Part shown: positions 7,246 to 12,405 of the stretch, in pieces
How the letters are laid out: each line of letters begins with the position of its first letter
Position numbering within the stretch: position 1 is the stretch's first letter
Assembly: GCA_023412995.1 (NCBI GenBank)
Contig: JAEZQS010000122.1
Location: 1 to 12,405, forward strand
Source of the DNA: Pseudomonadota bacterium
GTDB taxonomy: Bacteria; Pseudomonadota; Gammaproteobacteria; Xanthomonadales; Rhodanobacteraceae
Reading direction: 5' to 3'
DNA length: 12,405 bases
Position numbers and translations under genes: made by a program
Notes under the pieces: model-generated
What the model was told of the DNA's origin: nothing
Databases searched by the model: none
Seen by the model: only the letters and a program-made list of their open reading frames with translations

Positions 7246-8961
7246 TCACGCCACCAGTCCGTAGCTGCGCAGCAGCGCCTCCGGCGAGGGCTCGCGGCCG
7301 CGGAACTCGATGAAGCTTTCCAGCGCCGGGCGCGAACTGCCGACGGCGAGGATGGCGCGCCGCCAGGCTTCCCCGGTGGCGCGGTCGAACACGCCCGCTT
7401 CCTCGAAGCGGCCGAAGGCATCGGCCGACAGCACTTCGGCCCAGAGGTAGCTGTAATAGCCCGCGGCATAGCCGCCGGAGAAGACGTGGGTGAAGGCATG
7501 CGGGAACCGCTGCCACGGCGGCGGCTGCAGCACGCCGACCTCGGCACGCACCTCGTCCAGGATCTGCAGCACGCGCGCGCCGCGCGCGGGGTCGTATTCG
7601 TGGTGGATGCGCAGGTCGAACAGCGCGAACTCGAGCTGGCGCACGAGGAAGAGCCCCGCGTGGTAGTGCCGCGCGGCCTGCATGCGCGCGAACAGCGCAT
7701 CGGGCAGCGGCTCGCCGGTGCGGAAGTGGCGCGCGAACAGGTCCAGTGCCTCGCGCTGCCAGCCGAAGTTCTCCATGAACTGGCTCGGCAGTTCCACCGC
7801 GTCCCACTCCACGCCGTTGATGCCGGCGACGCCGGGGTACTCGATCCCCGTCAACAGGTGGTGCAGGCCATGGCCGAACTCGTGGAACAGCGTGAGCACG
7901 TCGTCATGCGTCAGGAGCGAGGGCATTTCCGGCGTGGGCGGCGCGAAGTTGCAGGTGAGGAAGGCGACCGGCAGCTGCGTCTCGCCGGGCGCGCGCACGA
8001 AGCGGTTCGTGCACACGTCCATCCATGCGCCGCCCCGCTTTCCGCTGCGCGCGTAGAGGTCGAGGTAGGCGCCGGCGAAGACCTGGCCATCGGCGTCGAG
8101 CAGGTCGTAGTACCGCACGTCCGGATGCCACGCATCGACGCCTTCGCGCCGGCGCAGCGACACGCCGAACAGGCGCGCGGTGATCGCGAACAGGCCGTCG
8201 ATGACGGCATCGAGCGCGAAATAGGGCTTCAGCTCCTCCTCGTCGAGCGCGTACCTGCGCACGCGCAGCTTTTCGCCCGCGTAGCCGACGTCCCACGGCA
8301 TCAGTTCGTCGATGCCCAGTTCCGCCGCGGCAAACGCGCGCAGCTCGGCAAGCTCCCGCTCCGCCACCGGCTTGGCGCGGGCGGCGAGATCGCGCAGGAA
8401 GGCGAACACCGCATCGGGCGAGGGCGCCATCTTGGTGGCGAGCGATTCCTCCGCGGCGTCGCGGAAGCCGAGCAGCCTTGCAGCTTCGTGGCGCAGCGCC
8501 AGGATGCGCTCGATGCGGTCGGAATTGTCGTACGTGCCGGCCTGCGGACCCTGGTCGGAGGCGCGGGTCTGGAATGCGCGGTACACGCGTTCGCGCAACG
8601 CGCGGTCGTCGGCATAGGTCAGCACCGCCTGCACGCTCGGCTGCTTCAGCGTTACCAGCCAGCCGTCGAGCCCGCGTTCGGCCGCGTATTCGCGCAGCAC
8701 CGCGCGACCCGATGGCGGGAGGCCGGCGAGGCCTGCCTCGTCGGCGACCGGCTCGGTCCACGCGTCGGTGGCATCGAGCACCGCTTCCTCGAAGCCCGTC
8801 GCCAGGCGCGCCAGTTCCGCCTGGATCTCGCGGAAACGCGAGCGGGCCGGTTCCTCCAGCGCCACGCCGGAGAGGCGGAAATCGCGCAGCTCGTGTTCGA
8901 CCAGCGTGCGCGCGGCGCGCGGCAGCGCGGCCATCGACGGCGCCGCTGCCACTTCCGCCAC
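7246..8961 (-). CDS. prlC: Open downstream part of prlC carrying the catalytic domain
   Basis: This is the first open stretch after the TAA, counted from GTG 8961 (571 aa). It holds the whole active site. HEFGH is at 360-364 (471-475 in full-length numbering), with zinc ligands H360 and H364 and catalytic E361. The third ligand is E390 in WDAVELPSQFMEN. The substrate-side region YAAGYYSYLWAEV is also intact. It lacks about 111 N-terminal residues of the helical domain. No ribosome site precedes the GTG, so a product from it would need reinitiation. It should be read as part of the broken gene rather than as an independent one. Confidence 0.5.
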   Translation of the reverse strand: MAEVAAAPSMAALPRAARTLVEHELRDFRLSGVALEEPARSRFREIQAELARLATGFEEAVLDATDAWTEPVADEAGLAGLPPSGRAVLREYAAERGLDGWLVTLKQPSVQAVLTYADDRALRERVYRAFQTRASDQGPQAGTYDNSDRIERILALRHEAARLLGFRDAAEESLATKMAPSPDAVFAFLRDLAARAKPVAERELAELRAFAAAELGIDELMPWDVGYAGEKLRVRRYALDEEELKPYFALDAVIDGLFAITARLFGVSLRRREGVDAWHPDVRYYDLLDADGQVFAGAYLDLYARSGKRGGAWMDVCTNRFVRAPGETQLPVAFLTCNFAPPTPEMPSLLTHDDVLTLFHEFGHGLHHLLTGIEYPGVAGINGVEWDAVELPSQFMENFGWQREALDLFARHFRTGEPLPDALFARMQAARHYHAGLFLVRQLEFALFDLRIHHEYDPARGARVLQILDEVRAEVGVLQPPPWQRFPHAFTHVFSGGYAAGYYSYLWAEVLSADAFGRFEEAGVFDRATGEAWRRAILAVGSSRPALESFIEFRGREPSPEALLRSYGLVA

Positions 8962-9030
8962 CGCGGCGTACAGCGCGCGGTTCTGGCCGAGTTCGCTGGC
9001 GTGCTCGACGATCTTATCCTGTGCGGCCGT

Positions 9031-9033
9031 TTA
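9031..9033 (-). other. Premature TAA stop in prlC (codon 88)
   Basis: The upstream (9294-9034) and downstream (from 9030) parts are in the same frame, separated only by this TAA. Translation on both sides matches the M3 family without a gap, so the lesion is a substitution and not a frameshift. The local context on the minus strand is CCCCCTAAACGG. Confidence 0.85.
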
Positions 9034-9306
9034 GGGGGCGCGCAGCGCATCCGAATCCGCGACCGCGTGCAGGTGCGACACCGGCGCCCACACCCGGTTG
9101 AGTCGGTCCTCGCATTCCTCGCCGGCCAGCAGCACGCTGGTGAAATCGCGCGGCGCGTGCGACGCCAGCAGGCCATCGATACGCGCCCGGTAGTCGGCCA
9201 GCACCGCGTCCACGGCCGGTTCGACGTGCTCGGGACGGATGGCGGAGAAGCGCGGCAGGAGCGTTTCCTGCAGCAGGGGGTTGGCAGCGGGCATTGCAGC
9301 GGACCA

Positions 9307-9384
9307 GGCAGGCATGGCCTGCCAAGGTGGCGCGCCACGGGCGGGAATTCAAGCCGCGCGGCGAGTCGCCGCCTGCCGCGCGGC
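9307..9384. promoter_or_regulatory. Palindrome cluster between prlC and yrdA
   Basis: The 114-bp divergent gap contains several perfect inverted repeats. GGCAGGC-ATG-GCCTGCC lies at 9307-9323 and GTGGCGCGCCAC at 9327-9338. GCCGCGCGGC occurs twice, at 9353-9362 and 9375-9384, with centres 22 bp apart. GCGGCGA-G-TCGCCGC spans 9358-9372. The repeats may be operator sites or mRNA hairpins controlling the divergent genes; no regulator can be named. High GC raises the chance rate of such repeats. Confidence 0.4.
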
Positions 9385-9395
9385 CGGCAAATCCA

Positions 9396-9401
9396 CTACG
9401 C
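9396..9401 (+). promoter_or_regulatory. Possible -10 element of yrdA with a leaderless or very short 5' end
   Basis: TACGCT (9396-9401) ends 7 nt before the ATG, and no Shine-Dalgarno is visible. Initiation about 7 nt downstream of a -10 would start the transcript at or next to the ATG. A matching -35 is weak (CTGCCG, 17 nt upstream). Confidence 0.3.
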
Positions 9402-9408
9402 TCTCGCC

Positions 9409-9945
9409 ATGACCATCCGCACCTGGCAAGGCATCACCCCGCGCCTCGGCGCCGGCGTCTACGTCGATCCGGCGGCGCATGTCATTGGCGACGTCGAGAT
9501 CGGTGCCGACGCGTCGCTCTGGCCGTGCGCGGTCGCGCGCGGCGACGTGCACTTCATCCGCATCGGCGAGCGCACCAACGTGCAGGATGGCGCGGTGCTG
9601 CACGTCACCCACGACGGCCAGTACACCGCGGGTGGCTTCCCGCTGCGCATAGGCGCGGACGTGACGATCGGCCATGCCGCCGTGGTGCACGCCTGCACCA
9701 TCGGCGATGCGTGCCTGATCGGCATGCATGCGACGGTGCTCGATGGCGTCGTCGTCGAGCGCCACGCCATGATCGGTGCCGGCGCGGTGGTGACGCCCGG
9801 CAAGCGCGTGGGCGAGGGCGAACTCTGGCTGGGCAACCCCGCCCGCTGCGTGCGGCGGCTTACCGTGGTGGAGATCGAGAAGCTCCACTACTCGGCGCGC
9901 CACTACGTCAGGCTCAAGGACCGCTACCTCGCCGGCGAAGGCTAG
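9409..9945 (+). CDS. yrdA: Gamma-carbonic anhydrase-like hexapeptide protein (YrdA/PaaY type)
   Basis: This is a left-handed beta-helix protein of the gamma-carbonic anhydrase family and probably a cytosolic zinc- or iron-dependent trimer; many members of the YrdA branch have unproven activity. The 178-aa protein has hexapeptide repeats across about 18-140 (for example VIGDVEIGADASLW and LIGMHATVLDG). The three metal-binding histidines are all present: H65 in VLHVTH, H89 in TIGHA and H94 in VVHAC. RGDVHFI and NVQDG are the usual flanking motifs. The C-terminal helix LHYSARHYVRLKDRYL closely resembles the YrdA end. ATG 9409 starts the family homology (E. coli YrdA is 184 aa); the frame stays open upstream only as the antisense of prlC. 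It is a single gene, divergent from prlC, and its stop overlaps that of tpm. Confidence 0.93.
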   Translation: MTIRTWQGITPRLGAGVYVDPAAHVIGDVEIGADASLWPCAVARGDVHFIRIGERTNVQDGAVLHVTHDGQYTAGGFPLRIGADVTIGHAAVVHACTIGDACLIGMHATVLDGVVVERHAMIGAGAVVTPGKRVGEGELWLGNPARCVRRLTVVEIEKLHYSARHYVRLKDRYLAGEG

Positions 9946-10628
9946 GCGGCGGTCACCCCCGGGCGCGCGCCATCCCGGTGCCGCAGGCGCCACGCCGACG
10001 TGGCGAGCGCCGTCACCCCTTCGGCCGCGAAACCCGGTTCGGCGTGCAGGATGTCGCGCCGCTCGAGCAGGTCGACATCCCAGTGCGCCCCGAAACGCTG
10101 GCGCACTTCGGCTTCATCGACCGCGAACGGCGGACCGGCCTTCTCGTGCGGCGGGTACTCGAGCGTGACCAGCAGGCCGCGGCAGCCTTGCGGGAGGCTG
10201 GCATACAGGTGCGAAACGTAGCGCGCCCGCATTTCGGGCGGCAGCGCGATCAGTGCAGCACGGTCGTACACGCCCTCGCAGTCCTGCAGCGCGGCCGCAT
10301 CCAGTCCGAAGGCGTCGCCGTGGATCACCTCGATGGCGCCGGCGCGGTAGCGGGTGCCGTAGCGCGTGGTTTCCACCACCGGTTCGAGGCCGTTGTCTGC
10401 GAAGAACTGCGCGACGGCAAGGGGAGAAAGTTCCACCGCGAGAACGCGATGCCCGCGCGCGGCCAGCCACAGCATGTCCAGCGACTTGCCGGCAAGGGGG
10501 ACGAACACGCGGCTGCCGCTCGGCAACGTGATCGCATCCCAGTACTGCGCGAGCAGCGGCAGCACGGCGTCGCGATGGAAGCCGGTGCGGCCCTCGCGCC
10601 AGCGCTGCAGCCAGAATTCGGGATCCAT
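9942..10628 (-). CDS. tpm: Thiopurine S-methyltransferase family protein
   Basis: This is an S-adenosylmethionine-dependent methyltransferase of the bacterial TPMT family. Members methylate thiols and, in some pseudomonads, selenium and tellurium oxyanions, which gives metalloid tolerance. The 228-aa product (family ~218) opens with the signature FWLQRWREGRTGFH (5-18). The SAM-binding motif I is VFVPLAGKSLDMLWLAARGH (41-60), followed by VLAVELS with E66 expected to contact the ribose. The acidic motif is GVYDRAALIALPPEMR. The start is ATG 10628, preceded by AGGGAGAGG (10641-10633); a longer frame to 10709 has no family homology. The last four bases overlap the end of yrdA on the other strand. 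It follows the FmdE-domain gene by 111 bp. Its natural substrate is unknown. Confidence 0.92.
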   Translation of the reverse strand: MDPEFWLQRWREGRTGFHRDAVLPLLAQYWDAITLPSGSRVFVPLAGKSLDMLWLAARGHRVLAVELSPLAVAQFFADNGLEPVVETTRYGTRYRAGAIEVIHGDAFGLDAAALQDCEGVYDRAALIALPPEMRARYVSHLYASLPQGCRGLLVTLEYPPHEKAGPPFAVDEAEVRQRFGAHWDVDLLERRDILHAEPGFAAEGVTALATSAWRLRHRDGARPGVTAA

Positions 10629-10739
10629 CGGGCCTCTCCCTGTGGTGTTGCCGCGCGGCCAGCGCCGCCGGGTGCGCCACAGCGTTGCATCCGCTCCGCA
10701 ACCCTGCAACGTGGATCGCCGTGCGGTTGCCCGCGTTGA

Positions 10740-11357
10740 TCAGGCCGTCAGCCGCTGCACCTGCACGACCGCCGGATCGTCGGCATGCTCGAGCAGCAGG
10801 CGGCGCACGCGATCCTGCCACGCCTCGGCAAACGCCGCACGCGTGGCCGCGTCGGCGGTGTTGCCGAGGATGGCGCCCAGGCGCAGGCCTTGCGCCGGAT
10901 CGCCCGAAACCGCGGACACATCGAGCTGCACGGCGACGGCCGCGCCGGTGTCGATGCGGCGCATCACGATGGGGTCGCGCGTCGGTTCGGCGGCGAACTG
11001 CAGCAGGCCGTGGCGCCGATGGTGGCCGCCGATGCCGTGGAAGCCGCCGTCGCCCGCCGCGCCGGTGAGCAGCGTCAACACCTGGGCAATCACGCCGGTG
11101 GTGCCGTGGTCGGCCGGTGCCGGCATGTCGACGCGCACGCCGCCGCGCTCGGCGCGCACACCGGGGAACAGCGCGGCCAGCGCCGCGCGTCCCATCAGGA
11201 ACGCGCCGGCCACGGTCGGGCAGGAATGGCCGGCCAGGCGGACCGCGTCGCTGTAGGTGTAATCGAGCTCGCCGCGATCGCTGGCGCCGAGCAGTTCGGC
11301 CAGGGGATCGTGGGTGCGCACGACAGGCGCAGCGGCATGGAAATCGGGAAAACGCAC
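10740..11357 (-). CDS. FmdE-domain protein of unknown function
   Basis: The 205-aa protein resembles the FmdE domain (named after the molybdenum formylmethanofuran dehydrogenase operon), as found in short bacterial proteins of unknown role. The hallmark is AGHSCPTVAGAFLMG, with H44 and C46 as likely metal or cofactor ligands, preceded by LDYTYSDAVRLA. Further conserved-looking blocks are HGTTGVIAQVLTLLTGAAGDGGF (about 84-106) and GIGGHHRRHGLL (108-119). There is no C-terminal zinc-ribbon like that of archaeal FmdE, no signal peptide and no membrane segment, so it should be cytosolic. It starts at GTG 11357, fixed by GAGGAG at 11369-11364. No methanofuran or formate dehydrogenase genes are nearby; the neighbours are an AhpD-like protein and TPMT. 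Upstream lies an ANR/FNR-like box with a -10 candidate, suggesting low-oxygen control. The family call is from motif memory and is moderate. Confidence 0.7.
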   Translation of the reverse strand: MRFPDFHAAAPVVRTHDPLAELLGASDRGELDYTYSDAVRLAGHSCPTVAGAFLMGRAALAALFPGVRAERGGVRVDMPAPADHGTTGVIAQVLTLLTGAAGDGGFHGIGGHHRRHGLLQFAAEPTRDPIVMRRIDTGAAVAVQLDVSAVSGDPAQGLRLGAILGNTADAATRAAFAEAWQDRVRRLLLEHADDPAVVQVQRLTA

Positions 11358-11363
11358 GGGGGG

Positions 11364-11369
11364 CTCCTC
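11364..11369 (-). promoter_or_regulatory. Ribosome binding site setting the GTG start of the FmdE-domain gene
   Basis: GAGGAG on the minus strand is 6 nt from GTG 11357. There is no ATG near the start of homology, so this site decides the start codon. Confidence 0.7.
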
Positions 11370-11401
11370 GCGTGGCGGCGTGGCGCCGGCAAGGGTCCAT
11401 T

Positions 11402-11425
11402 GTCCGCCGCACCGGAGCGGCGGAC
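11402..11425 (-). terminator. Perfect 9-bp GC-rich hairpin downstream of the AhpD-like gene
   Basis: Arms GTCCGCCGC (11402-11410) and GCGGCGGAC (11417-11425) flank a 6-nt loop. It lies 26 bp after the AhpD-like stop and upstream of the FmdE-domain gene. No T run follows on either strand, so it may be an imperfect terminator, an attenuator or an operator. It also sits between the ANR/FNR-like box and the proposed -10. Confidence 0.4.
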
Positions 11426-11426
11426 C

Positions 11427-11440
11427 TTGACCTGGGTCAG
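11427..11440 (-). promoter_or_regulatory. ANR/FNR/DNR-like box upstream of the FmdE-domain gene
   Basis: The + strand reads TTGAC-CTGG-GTCAG, one mismatch from the symmetric TTGAC-N4-GTCAA form of the CRP/FNR-family consensus. A -10 candidate GACAAT (11404-11399, minus strand, 4 of 6) predicts a start at about 11392, which puts the box centre (11433.5) at -41.5. That is the classic class II activator position. The geometry is seen directly; the function is inferred. Confidence 0.4.
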
Positions 11441-11450
11441 CGGTGCCGCT

Positions 11451-11912
11451 TCAGGCGTCGCGCCCCGGCGGCACGTAGCTGCCGACCTCGCTGCGAAACG
11501 CGACGCACATGCGGTTCCAGCCGTTGATGGCGACGACCGCCAGCGTGAGGTCGACCAGGCCGGCGTCGCCGAACTCGGCGTGGGCCTCGGCAAACAGGGC
11601 GTCGTCGATGCCCTCGCCGATGCGCGTCACCGCTTCGGTCCATGCCAACGCGGCACGCTCGCGGGCGGAGTAGAACGGCGCCTCGCGCCACGCCGGCAGC
11701 ACGAGCAGGCGTTGCGCGGTCTCGCCTGCCGCAAGGGCATCCTTGCCGTGCATGTCCAGGCAGTAGGCGCAGCCGTTGAGCTGCGAGGCGCGCATCCGCA
11801 CCAGCTCCAGCAGCGCCGGTTCGAGCCCGGCGTGGCGCACGGCGGTTTCGGTGTCGAGCAGTGCCTTCCAGGCCGCTGGCGAGGCGTGGCGGAAATCGAT
11901 GCGTGGCGGCAT
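11451..11912 (-). CDS. AhpD-like carboxymuconolactone decarboxylase family protein
   Basis: This is an all-helical protein of the AhpD/CMD superfamily. The 153-aa sequence has the peroxidase signature RASQLNGCAYCLDMHGKDA with the redox pair C48 and C51 and with H55, preceded by the conserved helix EPALLELVRM. Later blocks AALAWTEAVTRIG and LVDLTLAVVAINGWNRMCVAF are typical of the single-domain alkylhydroperoxidase-like subgroup. Such proteins may act as thiol peroxidases, but the electron donor is not evident because no AhpC or lipoamide partner is nearby. AAGGAGA at 11924-11918 (minus) is a strong ribosome site before ATG 11912. It lies 57 bp after the cysteine-cluster gene and is followed by a 9-bp hairpin. 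C-x-x-C redox chemistry is likely; the substrate is unknown. Confidence 0.92.
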   Translation of the reverse strand: MPPRIDFRHASPAAWKALLDTETAVRHAGLEPALLELVRMRASQLNGCAYCLDMHGKDALAAGETAQRLLVLPAWREAPFYSARERAALAWTEAVTRIGEGIDDALFAEAHAEFGDAGLVDLTLAVVAINGWNRMCVAFRSEVGSYVPPGRDA

Positions 11913-11969
11913 GGGCTTCTCCTTCGTGTGAATGGCGGACCGGACGCCGGCCTCTCGCGTGCCGCGCCC

Positions 11970-12254
11970 TCAGGTGGGACGCGTGGCCTGCTCGAGTGCC
12001 GACAGCATCTCGAGCGCCGCCGCGCGATCGGTCCCGCACATCGCGGGTGCCGGACGCAGCCGCACGCACACGGCGGGGCGGTCCGGGTGGCCGAAGAGCG
12101 CACAGCGGTAATCGTCGGTCAGCTGCACGCATGGGATGCCCGCCGGCTTGCCGTGCGGCATGCCGGGGATCGGGGAAGAGATCGACGGCGCGATGCAGCA
12201 GGCGGCGCAGCCGGCGCGACAGGCCGCTTCGCCGCGTGGCGATTGCGCCGTCAT
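11970..12254 (-). CDS. YkgJ-family cysteine cluster protein (CxxCxxCC-like)
   Basis: This is a 94-aa protein of the putative zinc- or iron-chelating YkgJ/UPF0153 family; no biochemical function is firmly established. It has eight cysteines. An N-terminal C12-x3-C16-x2-C19-C20 cluster is followed by C42, C51, C63 and C73, in the phrases GIPCVQL, YRCALFG, AVCVRLRP and MCGTD. The spacing fits the family, where the cysteines are thought to hold metal. The start at ATG 12254 shares one base with the aroE TGA (TGATG), so it is coupled to aroE translation. A longer frame to 12320 would overlap aroE by 67 nt and lacks family homology. There is no signal peptide or membrane segment. Confidence 0.88.
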   Translation of the reverse strand: MTAQSPRGEAACRAGCAACCIAPSISSPIPGMPHGKPAGIPCVQLTDDYRCALFGHPDRPAVCVRLRPAPAMCGTDRAAALEMLSALEQATRPT

Positions 12255-12405
12255 CACGCGCAAGCCTCTGCGCGCAGGCGTGCCAGCACCGGCGCGGTGT
12301 CCGGCTGCAGGCCATGCCACAACGCAAACGAGGCGGCCGCCTGCTCGACCAGCATGCCGAGCCCGTCGCTCACCTCGCGCGCGCCGGCGGAGTTCCTGGA
12401 CGCGG
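12254..12405 (-). CDS. aroE: Shikimate dehydrogenase, C-terminal end (5' part outside window)
   Basis: Shikimate dehydrogenase reduces 3-dehydroshikimate with NADPH in aromatic amino-acid synthesis. Only about 49 codons are present, read from the right edge to TGA at 12256-12254. The last conserved block is clear: VSDGLGMLVEQAAASFALWHG, followed by PDTAPVLARLR. The Gln in MLVEQAA is the conserved residue that contacts shikimate in AroE, and SFALWHG is the family's closing helix. The stop overlaps the next gene by one base (TGATG), implying coupling to the cysteine-cluster protein. The fragment is short, but this block is distinctive. Confidence 0.85.
   Translation of the reverse strand, partial: ASRNSAGAREVSDGLGMLVEQAAASFALWHGLQPDTAPVLARLRAEACA

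Larger units (their letters stand above)
7246..9294 (-). pseudogene. prlC: Oligopeptidase A (M3 peptidase) interrupted by an in-frame TAA
   Basis: Oligopeptidase A is a cytosolic zinc endopeptidase that degrades free signal peptides and short oligopeptides. Read as one frame from ATG 9294, the gene spans 683 codons including its final TGA, the same size as E. coli PrlC (680 aa). Similarity is colinear from NPLLQETLLPRFSAIRPEHV through the C-terminal EALLRSYGLVA. Codon 88 is TAA (9033-9031) in the phrase DALRAP*TAAQDKIVEHASEL. E. coli has LREAYEQ there, so TAA replaces the expected Tyr codon, and one base (T to G at 9031 on the + strand) would restore TAC. No other lesion was seen, which points to a very recent mutation or a base-call error rather than long decay. 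No Shine-Dalgarno precedes ATG 9294; an alternative ATG at 9315 is also possible. Confidence 0.85.

Noticed and set aside
8959..8961. GTG 8961 as a true start of a shorter M3 peptidase
   Set aside because: M3 similarity continues upstream of it to and past the TAA in the same frame, and no ribosome site precedes it. The gene is better read as interrupted.
7486..9945. Plus-strand open frame of 819 codons running into yrdA
   Set aside because: Only the last 178 codons (from 9409) match a family; the upstream part is the antisense of prlC. The frame is open by GC bias, so it is not a fusion protein.
1..12405. Search for a defence island, phage, insertion sequence or CRISPR array
   Set aside because: No transposase, integrase, long repeat array or tRNA-flanked insert was seen. 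recBD is the core chromosomal repair enzyme and the other genes are ordinary core or accessory metabolism.

Overview
The window is dense, GC-rich chromosomal DNA (roughly 70% G+C by eye) that looks like a gammaproteobacterium of the Xanthomonadales/Lysobacterales (Lysobacter, Luteimonas or Xanthomonas-like). This inference rests on a secreted S9B dipeptidyl peptidase IV, close YfcG, YrdA, XthA and PrlC relatives, TPMT, and tightly packed genes with GTG/ATG starts. I see no mobile element, tRNA, rRNA, CRISPR array or phage gene. It reads as a housekeeping/stress region rather than a genomic island.

Layout. (1) 1-2488 (+): 3' end of recB overlapping recD, two subunits of the RecBCD helicase-nuclease; recC should lie to the left, outside the window. 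(2) 2579-3280 (+): a nu-class glutathione transferase (YfcG type). (3) 3362-5614 (+): an exported dipeptidyl peptidase IV. (4) 9294-5762 (-): a three-gene run, prlC (oligopeptidase A, M3), xthA (exonuclease III) and a UPF0149/YecA-family protein. prlC is interrupted by one in-frame TAA at codon 88, and the rest of the gene is intact. (5) 9409-9945 (+): a gamma-carbonic anhydrase-like protein (YrdA), divergent from prlC across a 114-bp gap packed with perfect palindromes. (6) 12405-9942 (-): the aroE 3' end, a small eight-cysteine YkgJ-type protein, an AhpD-like CxxC protein, a FmdE-domain protein, and tpm (thiopurine methyltransferase). The tpm and yrdA genes converge and share a CTAG at their stops.

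How the genes fit together: RecBCD and XthA serve DNA repair; PrlC and DPP IV serve peptide breakdown, cytosolic and exported respectively. YfcG, the AhpD-like protein, the cysteine-cluster protein, the FmdE-domain protein and TPMT suggest redox, metal or metalloid handling. The most interesting regulatory signal is an ANR/FNR-like box centred exactly 41.5 bp upstream of the start point predicted from a -10-like hexamer in front of the FmdE-domain gene. I found no convincing new multi-gene system. The points worth following are the nonsense codon in prlC, that box, the palindrome cluster, and the FmdE/AhpD/cysteine-cluster neighbourhood.
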